The notes below the pieces were generated by a model. It was given only the letters and a program-made list of their open reading frames with translations. It was not told where the DNA came from and searched no databases. A program made the translations under genes and the position numbers. This document shows, in pieces, positions 25,412 to 34,935 of a stretch of DNA of 64,000 nt; positions within the stretch are counted from its first letter, which is position 1; every line of letters begins with the position of its first letter. Source of the stretch: JADJLQ01 sp034439915 (GTDB lineage: Bacteria > Bacteroidota > Bacteroidia > Chitinophagales > Saprospiraceae); the NCBI GenBank assembly GCA_034439915.1, contig JAWXBI010000219.1:1-64000 (forward strand), read 5' to 3'.

Positions 25412-26829
25412 GCAAGAACAAACAAATCAGTTTTTACGAATCCGTCAATTTTAATTTTGACAAAGCTGCAGTGCATAGCAATTTTCCCAAAGGATTATTG
25501 GCCCAAATTAAAGCCTGCAACTCCGTTTATCACATGAGCTTTCCTGCACGCATTGGCGATGAATACGTGGTAATTGAAGCTTATAGGGTCCAGCATAGCC
25601 ATCATCGGATGCCTACCAAGGGAGGGATTCGATATAGTATGGAGGTCAACCAGGAAGAAGTAATGGCCCTGGCCGCCCTGATGACTTATAAATGTGCGAT
25701 AGTCGATGTGCCGTTCGGAGGTGCCAAGGGTGGGGTAAAAGTAAACCCGCATACCTTAAAACCGGAAGAAGTCGAAAGGATCACCCGGCGATATACCCTG
25801 GAATTGATCAAAAAGAATTTTATAGGCCCCGGAATTGACGTACCGGCCCCGGACTATGGTACAGGTAGCCGTGAAATGGCCTGGATCTATGATACTTATA
25901 TGACCTTTAAGGGGGGGGAACCGGATGCCATAGCCTGTGTTACGGGCAAACCAGTGAGCCAATTCGGCATTCAGGGACGTACAGAAGCCACCGGAAGAGG
26001 CGTTTATTATGGGTTGAGGGAATTTTGCCTTGACCCGGTAGAGATGGGCCGCCTCAAACTGAGCAAAGGCATCGCAGGTAAGACGATGATTATCCAGGGT
26101 TTGGGCAATGTAGGTAGTTATACAGGGACCATTTGTCAGGAAGAAGGGGATGTCAGGGTCATTGCCGTCTCGGAGTATGAGGGTGCTATTTACAATCCTA
26201 AAGGTATAAATGTCGCTGAATTGATCCAGCATCGTAAAAATACCGGCACCATCTTAAATTTTAAAGGGTCAAAAAAGCTGGTAGACCGGATGGCTGCTTT
26301 GGAACTGGAGTGTGACATTTTAGTACCTGCTGCCCTGGAAAGCCAGATTGATAGATACAATGCAAAAAAAATTAAGGCGAGGATAATCGGAGAAGCCGCT
26401 AATGGCCCGGTCACGTCGGAAGCTGAAGAAATCCTGCTCAAAAAAGGAGTGGCTATACTTCCGGATATGTATCTCAATGCCGGGGGAGTTACCGTTTCCT
26501 ATTTTGAATGGCTGAAAAACCTTTCGCATATGCGTTTTGGCCGGATTGAAAAACGTTTTGATCAGCAGACCTATGGCAAATTGGTATCCCTGGTCGAAAA
26601 CCTCACCGGGAAATTTATTGGCGACCGCGAAAAGGACCTGATCGTAAAAGGTGCAGATGAAATCGACCTGGTACGTTCAGGCCTCGAGGAAACTATGGTC
26701 AATTCGTTGCATCAAATTCTGGAAATAAAAAATAAGAACAATAAAATCTCTGATCTGAGGACGGCAGCATTTATATGTGCCTTAGATAAGATAGCAAGCG
26801 ATTATGCCAATATGGGCGTATTCCCTTAA
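25408..26829 (+). CDS. Glu/Leu/Phe/Val dehydrogenase (NAD(P)-dependent glutamate dehydrogenase type)
   Basis: A 473-residue amino acid dehydrogenase that interconverts an L-amino acid and its 2-oxo acid with ammonia. ATG 25408 overlaps the ccmD stop; the longer frame from 25333 runs through ccmD. The substrate domain has KGGIRY and the catalytic-Lys motif PFGGAKGGVKVNP. The Rossmann domain has QGLGNVGS. Also present are FGIQGRTEATGRG and AANGPVT. The family is clear, but glutamate versus branched-chain or aromatic preference cannot be fixed. The downstream Lrp/AsnC gene fits amino-acid control. Confidence 0.9.
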   Translation: MSKNKQISFYESVNFNFDKAAVHSNFPKGLLAQIKACNSVYHMSFPARIGDEYVVIEAYRVQHSHHRMPTKGGIRYSMEVNQEEVMALAALMTYKCAIVDVPFGGAKGGVKVNPHTLKPEEVERITRRYTLELIKKNFIGPGIDVPAPDYGTGSREMAWIYDTYMTFKGGEPDAIACVTGKPVSQFGIQGRTEATGRGVYYGLREFCLDPVEMGRLKLSKGIAGKTMIIQGLGNVGSYTGTICQEEGDVRVIAVSEYEGAIYNPKGINVAELIQHRKNTGTILNFKGSKKLVDRMAALELECDILVPAALESQIDRYNAKKIKARIIGEAANGPVTSEAEEILLKKGVAILPDMYLNAGGVTVSYFEWLKNLSHMRFGRIEKRFDQQTYGKLVSLVENLTGKFIGDREKDLIVKGADEIDLVRSGLEETMVNSLHQILEIKNKNNKISDLRTAAFICALDKIASDYANMGVFP

Positions 26830-26879
26830 ACGGATAATTATGAATTTCAAACTTTTACCATATACTAAACATTATTGCA

Positions 26880-27356
26880 ATGACTGATTACAAATTAGAC
26901 AAGCTGGATTACCGGATTCTTAAAATCCTGCAGGAAAACAGCAAAATTACCAACCTGGATCTATCAAAAATGATCGGGTTGTCACCTGCCCCGACCCTGG
27001 AACGGGTAAAAAAACTCGAACAGGCAGGGATTATAGGCTCTTACCATGCGAAATTAGACTGGAAGGCGATGGGTTTTCAAGTCAAGACTTTCGTACTGGT
27101 GTCTTTAAATTGGAAGAGCCCGGATACCATGGACCGGTTTTTAGATAAAATCAGGAAGATTGATGAAGTGACCGAAGTATATATTATTACAGGGGAGGCA
27201 GATGCTTTGATTAAGATTGTTTGTAAAGACATTCCGAGCTATGAGACTATCCTGTTTAAAAAACTCTCCCAAATCGAAGAAATAGAAAGACTAAAAAGTA
27301 TGGTCACCCTTTCTACTGCTAAAGAATCTATGGTCCTGCCACTTCAGTATGAATGA
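26880..27356 (+). CDS. Lrp/AsnC-family transcriptional regulator
   Basis: A 158-residue Lrp-type regulator with an N-terminal winged HTH (LDYRILKILQENSKITNLDLSK, then LSPAPTLERVKKLEQAGII, about 5-50) and a C-terminal RAM ligand domain (VYIITGEADALIKIV, about 95-115). These proteins bind DNA as octamers and respond to leucine or other amino acids. The preceding dehydrogenase gene is a natural candidate target. The gene overlaps the next one by 4 bases (ATGA). Confidence 0.93.
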   Translation: MTDYKLDKLDYRILKILQENSKITNLDLSKMIGLSPAPTLERVKKLEQAGIIGSYHAKLDWKAMGFQVKTFVLVSLNWKSPDTMDRFLDKIRKIDEVTEVYIITGEADALIKIVCKDIPSYETILFKKLSQIEEIERLKSMVTLSTAKESMVLPLQYE

Positions 27357-28165
27357 GGAAAAGGGGCTTACTTTGGAAAATAATCGTCGATTCGAAATCC
27401 GCTCCCGGTTACCTGTTTGGCACCATGCACAGTGCCGGATCTGTTGCAACTGACAAAGTAACGCAAGTGTTTCCCTTCATTCGGGAATGTACCGGTTATT
27501 TTGGCGAATCCGATATAGATCAATTGTTGACTAAACCTTTCCAGACAGCCCCGTCCGTCTGGGAAGGTTTAAGGCAATTGCTGAGTGCACCGTCTTATGC
27601 CAAATCCCGCCATCAATTAAGGCAGCGATTTAAGCTGGATTTGGATGATACCCAACACCTGCCACCGATGGTGCTGTCAACCCTCATCGGCGAAAAAATG
27701 TTGTCTGCCCGTATGACGGAAGCGTTGGATATTCAATTGTGGATGTTGGCTAAAGGTCAGGGGCTTGAAGTAAAAGGCCTCGAATCAGTGGAGGAACAAG
27801 AAAAAATATATGCCGGTATACCGTTAACTTTTCAGATAAGGCAATTGAAAAAATTGATCCTGAATTTATCCGGTTCCTGTAAATCGATTTTACGGATCGA
27901 AGATGCTTATTTCAGGGATGACCTGACCACTCTATACCGCCTTACGCATAAACAGTTGGGAAAAACTAAAAAAATCATTTTATATGATCGCAATCTGATC
28001 ATGGCCCAAAGGATCAGGTCTATCCTGACCGATGCCTCGTCTTCCATTTTCTTTGCCATTGGGGCAGCGCATTTACCAGGGCAAAAAGGTGTGCTTCGAT
28101 TACTAAAACAATACGGATATGGCCTAAAATCAATGCATCTGGTATCAGAATTTTATCCTGTATAA
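27353..28165 (+). CDS. TraB/GumN-family protein
   Basis: A 270-residue protein of the TraB/GumN (TIKI-like) family, with GYLFGTMHSAG near the N-terminus and a closing SIFFAIGAAHLPG-type motif (AIGAAHLPGQKG). These two His-containing segments are the putative metal sites. Unlike many relatives it has no signal peptide, so it is probably cytosolic. It starts inside the Lrp gene stop (ATGA), implying coupled translation. Family function is suspected to be peptidase-like but is unsettled. Confidence 0.85.
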   Translation: MRKRGLLWKIIVDSKSAPGYLFGTMHSAGSVATDKVTQVFPFIRECTGYFGESDIDQLLTKPFQTAPSVWEGLRQLLSAPSYAKSRHQLRQRFKLDLDDTQHLPPMVLSTLIGEKMLSARMTEALDIQLWMLAKGQGLEVKGLESVEEQEKIYAGIPLTFQIRQLKKLILNLSGSCKSILRIEDAYFRDDLTTLYRLTHKQLGKTKKIILYDRNLIMAQRIRSILTDASSSIFFAIGAAHLPGQKGVLRLLKQYGYGLKSMHLVSEFYPV

Positions 28166-28200
28166 ACTGATCTTTTTAAGCGTTCATACGTTATTAACCT

Positions 28201-30543
28201 ATGCACAATATAGAACACCGGAGCGGTCTCCTTATTGTTTATTTGCTTGCCGCCGGAATATTATGTTATGGTCAGCAGTCCACCTTTACCATCAGTGGAT
28301 TTATTAAAGATTCCCTTAATGGTGAAACCTTACTTGGAGCCAATGTTTATGTTCTAAACAAACCAGGCCAGGGGGCCAGTGCCAATGACTTCGGATTTTA
28401 TTCCCTCACCCTGCCAGCCGGAGAATATAAAATCGTGTATTCCTACTTAGGATTTCAAGAACATGTAGAAAACATCAACCTGACTTCCAATCGAAAAATT
28501 AATATCCAATTGAATGGAGGTGTTTTACTGGACGAATTGGTAGTAGAAGAAAACAAAAGCCTGGACCAGGTGACGAGTACCAATCTTGGCCGTATTGACC
28601 TCGCCACAGAAAGTATTAAAAAACTGCCTGCCTTATTAGGAGAAGTTGATGTACTTAAAGCCCTGCAACTATTACCGGGGGTATCGAGTGCGGACGAAGG
28701 AGGTGCAGGTTTTTATGTCAGGGGTGGTGGCGCTGATCAAAACTTATTACTCTTGGATGGGGCCCCGGTTTATAATTCCGGTCACCTCCTGGGATTTTTC
28801 AGCATTTTTAATTCCGATGCTATTAAAAACACCACACTGATAAAAGGTGGTATGCCTGCCTATTACGGTGGGCGATTGTCCAGTGTCGTGGACATTCAAA
28901 TGAAAGAAGGCAATGATAAACATCTGGCTGCCGAAGGAGGAATTGGACTGATTGCTTCCAGGCTTACCCTTCAGGGACCTATCCAGGGTGAAAAAAGTTC
29001 ATTTATCCTGTCCGGCCGTCGCACCTATGTCCTGGATCTGGCCCAGCCGTTTATCGCCAAATCAGATTTTGCAGGTACCAACTATTATTTTTATGACATC
29101 AATGCCAAGATCAATCATCAGTTTTCAGATAAGGACCGGATTTACCTGAGCGGTTATTTCGGCAGGGATATCCTGAGTTATAATTCCAGCGAACGTGGTT
29201 TTAAACTCAATATGCCTTATGGAAACAATACGGCAACCTTCCGATGGAACCATATCATCAACGACAAATTATTTATGAACACCACCGCGGTGTACAACGG
29301 ATATGATTTTAAATTAAAAGGTGAACAGGATTTGTTTTCCTTTCAGTTAAACAATGGGGTAAGGGATTATCAGCTCAAATTGGACCTGGACTATTATCCC
29401 TCCCCTGGACATTTTATCCGTTTTGGTGCCAATGCGATCCATCATCGGTTCACCCCGAACATCCTTCAGGGTCGAAGCGGAGAGGTCAGTTTTACAAACG
29501 ATTATAAACCAAAATACGGGATCGAATCTGCCATCTATTTTCAGGATGAAATTAAATTATCCTCACGCTGGACTGTCAATCTTGGCGCCCGCTGGGCCAG
29601 GTTTGACCAAATCGGACCCTTTGAATTTGAAAATAAATCATATAAAAAATGGCAAAAAGTCAAAACCTTCAGCGGAGTGGAGCCCAGGTTGTTTACTACC
29701 TTCCTCATTAACCCGAAAACATCGATTAAACTCGGATTTAATCAAAATCAGCAGTTTATTCATTTGGTTACCAACAGCGCCAGTACCTTACCGACTGATG
29801 TGTGGGTACCCAGCAGCTTGATGGTAAGACCCCAACGCGGATACCAGTGGTCATTAGGTTGGTATAAATCACTTCGTGAGGGAGGATGGAATGTCTCTGT
29901 GGAAGGTTTTTATAAAGACATGCGCAATCAAATAGACTACCGGGAAACCTATACCAGCAATCAAAGCGTAGAGATAGAAGAAGCTTTTGTATTCGGTAAG
30001 GGACAAGCCTACGGGACCGAATTGTTTATACAGAAATCAAAAGGCAACCTGACCGGCTGGTTTGGATACACATTTACCCGCAGCTGGCGATGGTTTAAAG
30101 ACATTGAACAAGGCCGTCGTTTCCCCGCATCCTTTGACAAACCCCATGACCTGGAACTGGTCAGTAACTTTAAGGCATCTAAAAAATGGGAATTAGGAGG
30201 CACCTTTGTATATGGTACCGGAAAACCCTTTACCCCGTTGAGGAGTGTTTATTTTATTAACCAGGAACTGGTGACCCGCTATGGCCCCCGCAACAGTGCC
30301 CGTTATCAGGATTATCATCGAATGGACCTGGCAGCAACTTATACTGCCCGTCCGGGATCCAAAAAAATATTCACCAGCAGTTGGACTTTTTCAGTATACA
30401 ATGTGTACAATCGGAAAAATCCGTTTTTTATCAACTACGACCTGGATTCAGATCTGGTAACCGGCAAGGCTGAAGGGACTGCCTATAAGGTTTCATTGTT
30501 CCCGATGATACCCTCCATTACGTGGAACTTTAAATGGAAATAA
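28201..30543 (+). CDS. TonB-dependent outer-membrane receptor
   Basis: A 780-residue receptor with signal peptide (to about residue 24), a carboxypeptidase-regulatory-like beta domain (TISGFIKDSLNGETLLGANV, about 30-110), a plug domain (LGEVDVLKALQLLPGVSSADEGG and FYVRGGGADQNLLLLDGAPV), and a C-terminal barrel ending in aromatic strands. The receptor is energised by TonB and takes up a large ligand. A DUF4249 lipoprotein gene follows with a TAATG overlap, a frequent pair in this phylum. The substrate is unknown. Confidence 0.9.
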   Translation: MHNIEHRSGLLIVYLLAAGILCYGQQSTFTISGFIKDSLNGETLLGANVYVLNKPGQGASANDFGFYSLTLPAGEYKIVYSYLGFQEHVENINLTSNRKINIQLNGGVLLDELVVEENKSLDQVTSTNLGRIDLATESIKKLPALLGEVDVLKALQLLPGVSSADEGGAGFYVRGGGADQNLLLLDGAPVYNSGHLLGFFSIFNSDAIKNTTLIKGGMPAYYGGRLSSVVDIQMKEGNDKHLAAEGGIGLIASRLTLQGPIQGEKSSFILSGRRTYVLDLAQPFIAKSDFAGTNYYFYDINAKINHQFSDKDRIYLSGYFGRDILSYNSSERGFKLNMPYGNNTATFRWNHIINDKLFMNTTAVYNGYDFKLKGEQDLFSFQLNNGVRDYQLKLDLDYYPSPGHFIRFGANAIHHRFTPNILQGRSGEVSFTNDYKPKYGIESAIYFQDEIKLSSRWTVNLGARWARFDQIGPFEFENKSYKKWQKVKTFSGVEPRLFTTFLINPKTSIKLGFNQNQQFIHLVTNSASTLPTDVWVPSSLMVRPQRGYQWSLGWYKSLREGGWNVSVEGFYKDMRNQIDYRETYTSNQSVEIEEAFVFGKGQAYGTELFIQKSKGNLTGWFGYTFTRSWRWFKDIEQGRRFPASFDKPHDLELVSNFKASKKWELGGTFVYGTGKPFTPLRSVYFINQELVTRYGPRNSARYQDYHRMDLAATYTARPGSKKIFTSSWTFSVYNVYNRKNPFFINYDLDSDLVTGKAEGTAYKVSLFPMIPSITWNFKWK

Positions 30544-31514
30544 TGAACACACCTATTCAATACATTGATCGTGGCAGGACGCTACAAAAAACATGGTTTT
30601 TAGGTTGGCTGACGCTCTTATTGGCTTTAAGTGCTTGTGAAGTTGAGTTTACTCCAAAAGATATCAACCTGGACCCCGAATATGTCGTTGAGGGTTATCT
30701 GGAACTGGGGGAACAAGCGTTACCTGCCTATGTGATCCTCACTCAATCCAAGCCATTTTTCAGCACCCTGCCTATCGATGAACTGGAAAACCTGTTTGTT
30801 CACAATGCGGAAATAACCGTTTCCGAAGGTGCACAGAAAATCAACCTGACCGAATTGTGCCTCAATGATCTTCCTCCGCAGGTTAAACAACTGGCCGCTG
30901 ACCGGCTGGGATTAAATCTGGATAGCCTGAAAATAAATTTTTGCGTCTATATCGATTTGAATGGAATCCTAAAAGCAAAGGAAGGTAAAACCTACCAACT
31001 GGATATAAAACACGGCGGCCAGTCCCTGCATGCCCAAACTACAATTCCTGAATATGTGCCCCTCGATTCGCTGTGGTGGCGGGATGCACCCGGAACACCG
31101 GTAGATACCTTATTGCAACTGATGACAAAAATCAAGGATCCTCCCGGCACGAAAAACTTTTATCGTTATTCCTGCAGCATCAATGGCAGTGCTTTTATGA
31201 CGCCTTTTAGTTCGGTCAATGACGATGTATTGATTGATGGAAAAGATTTTGAATTTCGATTGATCAAACCGAATTTTCCAGGAGAAGATTTTGACCAGTC
31301 CAATTTTGGATTGTTTCATACGGGTGATAGCGTCACGATTAAGTGGTCCAGCATAGACGAGGCCCATTTTAATTTTTGGAATACGTTGGAGTTTAACAAA
31401 GGAAACCAGGGGCCGTTTTCTTCCTATACGACCATTGATTCCAATATTGAAGGGGGCTTAGGGATCTGGGGGAGTTACAACAGCCGAATATATAAACTCA
31501 AAGTGGAGAAATAG
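30543..31514 (+). CDS. DUF4249 lipoprotein
   Basis: A protein of about 323 residues from the ATG in the TAATG that ends the receptor gene; an ATG at 30534 is also possible. The N-terminus is a lipoprotein signal ending LLALSAC. The mature part has the DUF4249 pattern: VVEGYLELGEQALPAYVILTQSKPFF, then VHNAEITVSEG and a Gly-Trp-rich GIWGSYNS near the C-terminus. DUF4249 proteins are surface- or periplasm-facing lipoproteins that occur with TonB receptors, probably as accessory binding proteins. The role is inferred from that pairing. Confidence 0.88.
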   Translation: MNTPIQYIDRGRTLQKTWFLGWLTLLLALSACEVEFTPKDINLDPEYVVEGYLELGEQALPAYVILTQSKPFFSTLPIDELENLFVHNAEITVSEGAQKINLTELCLNDLPPQVKQLAADRLGLNLDSLKINFCVYIDLNGILKAKEGKTYQLDIKHGGQSLHAQTTIPEYVPLDSLWWRDAPGTPVDTLLQLMTKIKDPPGTKNFYRYSCSINGSAFMTPFSSVNDDVLIDGKDFEFRLIKPNFPGEDFDQSNFGLFHTGDSVTIKWSSIDEAHFNFWNTLEFNKGNQGPFSSYTTIDSNIEGGLGIWGSYNSRIYKLKVEK

Positions 31515-31574
31515 ATACAGCAAACCGAGGTTCTTTTCATTTGTCCTGGTACGGGAATAGTTTGTCAAAACATG

Positions 31575-31582
31575 TATTTTTG
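31575..31582 (+). promoter_or_regulatory. -7 box TATTTTTG immediately before the M28 peptidase start
   Basis: TATTTTTG fits TAnnTTTG and ends 4 bases before the ATG at 31587. If used, the transcript would begin at or next to the start codon, giving a leaderless or nearly leaderless message. No good TTTG at normal spacing is present. Confidence 0.35.
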
Positions 31583-31586
31583 CAGC

Positions 31587-32834
31587 ATGAAACGATATAC
31601 TTTGTTAACTTTATTTCTCTTAGGTTTCCTGGCATTACAATCCCAGAAAATTGAACCCCTCCTCCAGGCTAAAATTGATGTAGTTTATTTATCCTCCGAT
31701 ATGTTACAAGGCAGGGAGACGGCCTCTGAAGGTGAAAAGCTGGCAGCAGAATATATCAAGTCCAGGTTTGAAAGCCTGGGTTTAAAACCGGCAGGTCTGA
31801 AAGGCAGTTGGTTGTACCCTTTTAATTTTCATGAAACCACCAATCCCCACGACACCAGCCAAAAATCTAAGGGTCCCTCTAAAACGGGAAACAATGTATT
31901 GGCTCTTTTGGACAATGGTGCTCCGGCTACAATAGTTATTGGAGCCCATTACGACCATTTGGGTATGGGAGGTCCCGGGTCAGGATCTTTGGCAGCAAAT
32001 GAAATAGCCATCCACAATGGAGCTGATGATAATGCATCCGGGGTTGCTGGAATGCTGGCCATTGCCCAACAACTGTTGGCCAATCAGAACACACGACACA
32101 ACAACTATTTATTTATGGCATTTTCCGGAGAAGAAAAAGGACTGTTTGGGTCAAATGCCTATACGAAAGATAGCCTGGCTTTTAATCCCTCTAAGATTAA
32201 TTATATGATCAACCTTGATATGATAGGTCGGTTAAACGAAGAAAATGTATTGGCTATCAGTGGGGTAGGGACTTCCCCCTTATGGAAGTCAAGATTTGAG
32301 AATAACGCCGTCGTGGAAGGGATCAAAATAAGTGCTACCGAATCGGGTATGGGTCCCTCAGACCACACTTCATTTTATCTTAAAAACATCCCCGTCCTGC
32401 ATTTTTTTACTGGACAACATAAAGATTACCACAAACCTACCGACGATGCAAACCTGGTGAATTATGAAGGTATTTTAAAAATTTCCACCCTTATTGTTAA
32501 TTCTATAGAACAATTTGACCAGAAGGGGAAGCTTGGCTTTATCAAGACCAAAGACGAATCTGGCCGGCGAAGTTCTACCTTTAAAGTAAGCATGGGTGTC
32601 ATGCCGGATTATCTTCATCAGTCAGGGGGTTTGAGGATAGATGGCGTTACCGACGGCCGTCCGGCTGCGCTGGCAGGTTTGCAGGCTGGCGATATTATAT
32701 TAAAAATGGGATCAAAAGAGATCAAAGATATTCAAGGATATATGGAGGCGCTCGGTACTTTCAACAAGGGGGATAAAGTAACGGTAGAGGTCAAAAGAAA
32801 AGAGGAAATCAAAACCCTGGAAGTCAGTTTTTAA
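31587..32834 (+). CDS. M28-family zinc aminopeptidase with PDZ domain
   Basis: A 415-residue exported peptidase. ATG 31587 starts a clean signal peptide (YTLLTLFLLGFLALQSQ); a start at 31572 would fall in the promoter. The M28 domain has the di-zinc set HYDHLG (His), NGADDNASG (Asp), FSGEEKG (catalytic Glu-Glu), LDMIGR (Asp) and GPSDHTSF (His). The C-terminal 90 residues form a PDZ domain (IDGVTDGRPAALAGLQAGDI). Such proteins act as periplasmic or secreted aminopeptidases. Confidence 0.92.
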   Translation: MKRYTLLTLFLLGFLALQSQKIEPLLQAKIDVVYLSSDMLQGRETASEGEKLAAEYIKSRFESLGLKPAGLKGSWLYPFNFHETTNPHDTSQKSKGPSKTGNNVLALLDNGAPATIVIGAHYDHLGMGGPGSGSLAANEIAIHNGADDNASGVAGMLAIAQQLLANQNTRHNNYLFMAFSGEEKGLFGSNAYTKDSLAFNPSKINYMINLDMIGRLNEENVLAISGVGTSPLWKSRFENNAVVEGIKISATESGMGPSDHTSFYLKNIPVLHFFTGQHKDYHKPTDDANLVNYEGILKISTLIVNSIEQFDQKGKLGFIKTKDESGRRSSTFKVSMGVMPDYLHQSGGLRIDGVTDGRPAALAGLQAGDIILKMGSKEIKDIQGYMEALGTFNKGDKVTVEVKRKEEIKTLEVSF

Positions 32835-32847
32835 GGGGTATACCGCT

Positions 32848-33798
32848 TCAATGGCGTGGATTGAATTTCCCGATTTGTTTAAAATTGTTAAACCCTCCCA
32901 AAACATACCCAAATAACAGGTTTTCTTCAATAAATCTCAGCACCCTGTATTTTAGTTTTTCGTGCTTCATCAATGAACGGTTGAGGGCTGCAGGACCTGA
33001 ATAACGGAGTAGATTTTTCCAGTCGTGTTTAAGTATCCATTCCGCCATCCGGGAAGGATGGTCGCCCTGAAAAATCAAACAACGGTCTATCCTGCCATAA
33101 TCAAACAGGGAATGATAGGTTTGGAATATGGGCACGGTATAATTATGCAGTACCACTTCATTTTTTTTAACGATCATTCCGGGAGGCCTTACCCATCCGT
33201 AATGATAGACATCAACCGGTAAGGCTATACAGTTAAGTTTACGAGTATTTTTTATCCGGAAATAATCATTGCCTTTAAAATCAGGGATGATCCGGAAAGA
33301 CTGGGCATCCTTCCAGGAGTGGATATCCGGGAGGTTTCGAATCACGCGGATCTCCCTTTTATACCAGCAATGATCTTTAAAATAATGATCATAATCCCCA
33401 AAAAAATGCAGGTATTCCAGAACAAACCCTTCTACCCGGGTATTGTCTAAATAGGTTGAACAAGCTTGTCTGATCAGGGGATGGTCCTTTTCATGTATTA
33501 ATTCATCTCCCTGCAGGTAAAACAGCCAATCCCCTGAACACTTTTCTTTTGCCAGATCCGTCTGATGTCCGTATTCTGCTCCGTTTGGGTATTTTTCAAG
33601 ATCCCATAAACTGTGATAAATTTTAAGTTTGGGAGAGGTAATCTGAGCCAACCTGTACCCCGTAAGGTCATCCGGATCACCCTGACCCAATACCACCACA
33701 AATTCATCTACTAAATCCAGGATAGATTGTATAGACTCAACATAAGGGTAATAAAGTTTTTCTGCATTTCGAAGAAAGGTAAATCCGCTGATCTTCAT
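32848..33798 (-). CDS. glycosyltransferase (GT2-like, GT-A fold)
   Basis: A 316-residue protein with the GT-A-type N-terminus (SGFTFLRNAEKLYYP, then VDEFVVVLGQGDPDD). It has a central WLFYLQGDELI, the probable DxD-like metal site, and FKDHCWYKREIRVIRN. It lacks a membrane segment, so it is likely cytosolic. Related proteins transfer sugars to lipopolysaccharide or capsule precursors. It is convergent with the M28 gene and divergent from a second glycosyltransferase, so a small sugar cluster is possible. Confidence 0.82.
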   Translation of the reverse strand: MKISGFTFLRNAEKLYYPYVESIQSILDLVDEFVVVLGQGDPDDLTGYRLAQITSPKLKIYHSLWDLEKYPNGAEYGHQTDLAKEKCSGDWLFYLQGDELIHEKDHPLIRQACSTYLDNTRVEGFVLEYLHFFGDYDHYFKDHCWYKREIRVIRNLPDIHSWKDAQSFRIIPDFKGNDYFRIKNTRKLNCIALPVDVYHYGWVRPPGMIVKKNEVVLHNYTVPIFQTYHSLFDYGRIDRCLIFQGDHPSRMAEWILKHDWKNLLRYSGPAALNRSLMKHEKLKYRVLRFIEENLLFGYVLGGFNNFKQIGKFNPRH

Positions 33799-33942
33799 GG
33801 GTAAAAATAAATAATTTCAGACAGCTTATTCCGCTTTCGGCAGGGTCCAAATGTTTGGATTTCATCTGTTTATTATTCGATATTTTTGACTACCCTTCCT
33901 TAAAACCAGGTTGTAGTTAAAAAAGGTATTCTATTGATCAAT

Positions 33943-34914
33943 ATGGATTTGTCTATCATCATTGTTAATTATAAAGCCTGGAGTTCCTTGTCGGTCACCT
34001 TAGATTGCCTGAAAAATATTTTGAATGGACAAATCGATTTTGAAGTGGTGGTTATAGACAATTGTTCTCAAGATGGCCAATTGTCCCGTTTTTCTGATTT
34101 ATACCCACGCTTTAAGTTTTTAGAGAACACCGGAAATTGGGGGTTTGCAGATGCATGCAACCTGGGGGCCCGATCAACTTCCAGAAATTGTTTCCTTTTC
34201 CTGAATCCGGATACCCTGCCCAATGCAGCGGCTATCGAAGCCATGTACAGCCTGCTGATGGACAAAACAGAATATGCACTTCTGGGTTGTCTTCAAAACG
34301 ACAGAAATGAACTAAAAATTAAGTTGACCCCCAACCTTTATACCCTGCTGGGTTTTACCCGTATCCTATACCGGTTTTTAAACCGGCACTCCTTGCGGCA
34401 AAGATCCTGTACCTGTCAACGGATCGCCTCACCGGATTGGGTTTCCGGGTCGATAGTCATGATTTCGCGGACCTGGTTTGAAGAATCCGGGGGTTGGGAT
34501 GCGGATTTTTGGTTATACTCCGAGGACACCGATTTGTCACGCAAAGTAGCCCACAAGGGTGGCAAAATCGGGCTTTTGTGCGCACATACAATGATTCACC
34601 GGCATGGGGGTGCAAGCCGCGTGGACCGGCAGACTACTGCGATCACAAAATCAGAGGTAAAAATCTCCAGCCATGTATATATCCAAAAACATTTCACCGG
34701 CAATTCTAAAATAACAGGCCATGCTATTTTAATATTGAATAACCTTCTGGTCAACCTTCCGGTCGCCATAGTGGGTTTGTTTTTTTTCTTTATTGCACCG
34801 CTTAGGATTTCCAGTCAGATATACGGGAATCTGATTCAATATTATCTGAGCGTCATCAAAAACAATAACTGGATCAGCCCCCGGTCAAAAAATTTTCGCG
34901 TACGTCGTGTTTAA
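33943..34914 (+). CDS. GT2-family glycosyltransferase
   Basis: A 323-residue transferase from ATG 33943; the earlier TTG adds three residues and is unlikely. The GT2 features are LSIIIVNYKAW at the start, VVIDNCSQDGQL, NTGNWGFADACNLGA, the DxD-like FLNPDTLP and a catalytic-type FWLYSEDTDLSRKV. A C-terminal hydrophobic helix (LPVAIVGLFFFFIAPL) probably anchors it in the inner membrane. This is the rhamnosyl/hexosyl transferase type acting on cell-surface polysaccharide. It is divergent from the other transferase. Confidence 0.9.
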   Translation: MDLSIIIVNYKAWSSLSVTLDCLKNILNGQIDFEVVVIDNCSQDGQLSRFSDLYPRFKFLENTGNWGFADACNLGARSTSRNCFLFLNPDTLPNAAAIEAMYSLLMDKTEYALLGCLQNDRNELKIKLTPNLYTLLGFTRILYRFLNRHSLRQRSCTCQRIASPDWVSGSIVMISRTWFEESGGWDADFWLYSEDTDLSRKVAHKGGKIGLLCAHTMIHRHGGASRVDRQTTAITKSEVKISSHVYIQKHFTGNSKITGHAILILNNLLVNLPVAIVGLFFFFIAPLRISSQIYGNLIQYYLSVIKNNNWISPRSKNFRVRRV

Positions 34915-34935
34915 ATACCCTCAAACTTTTCACCA

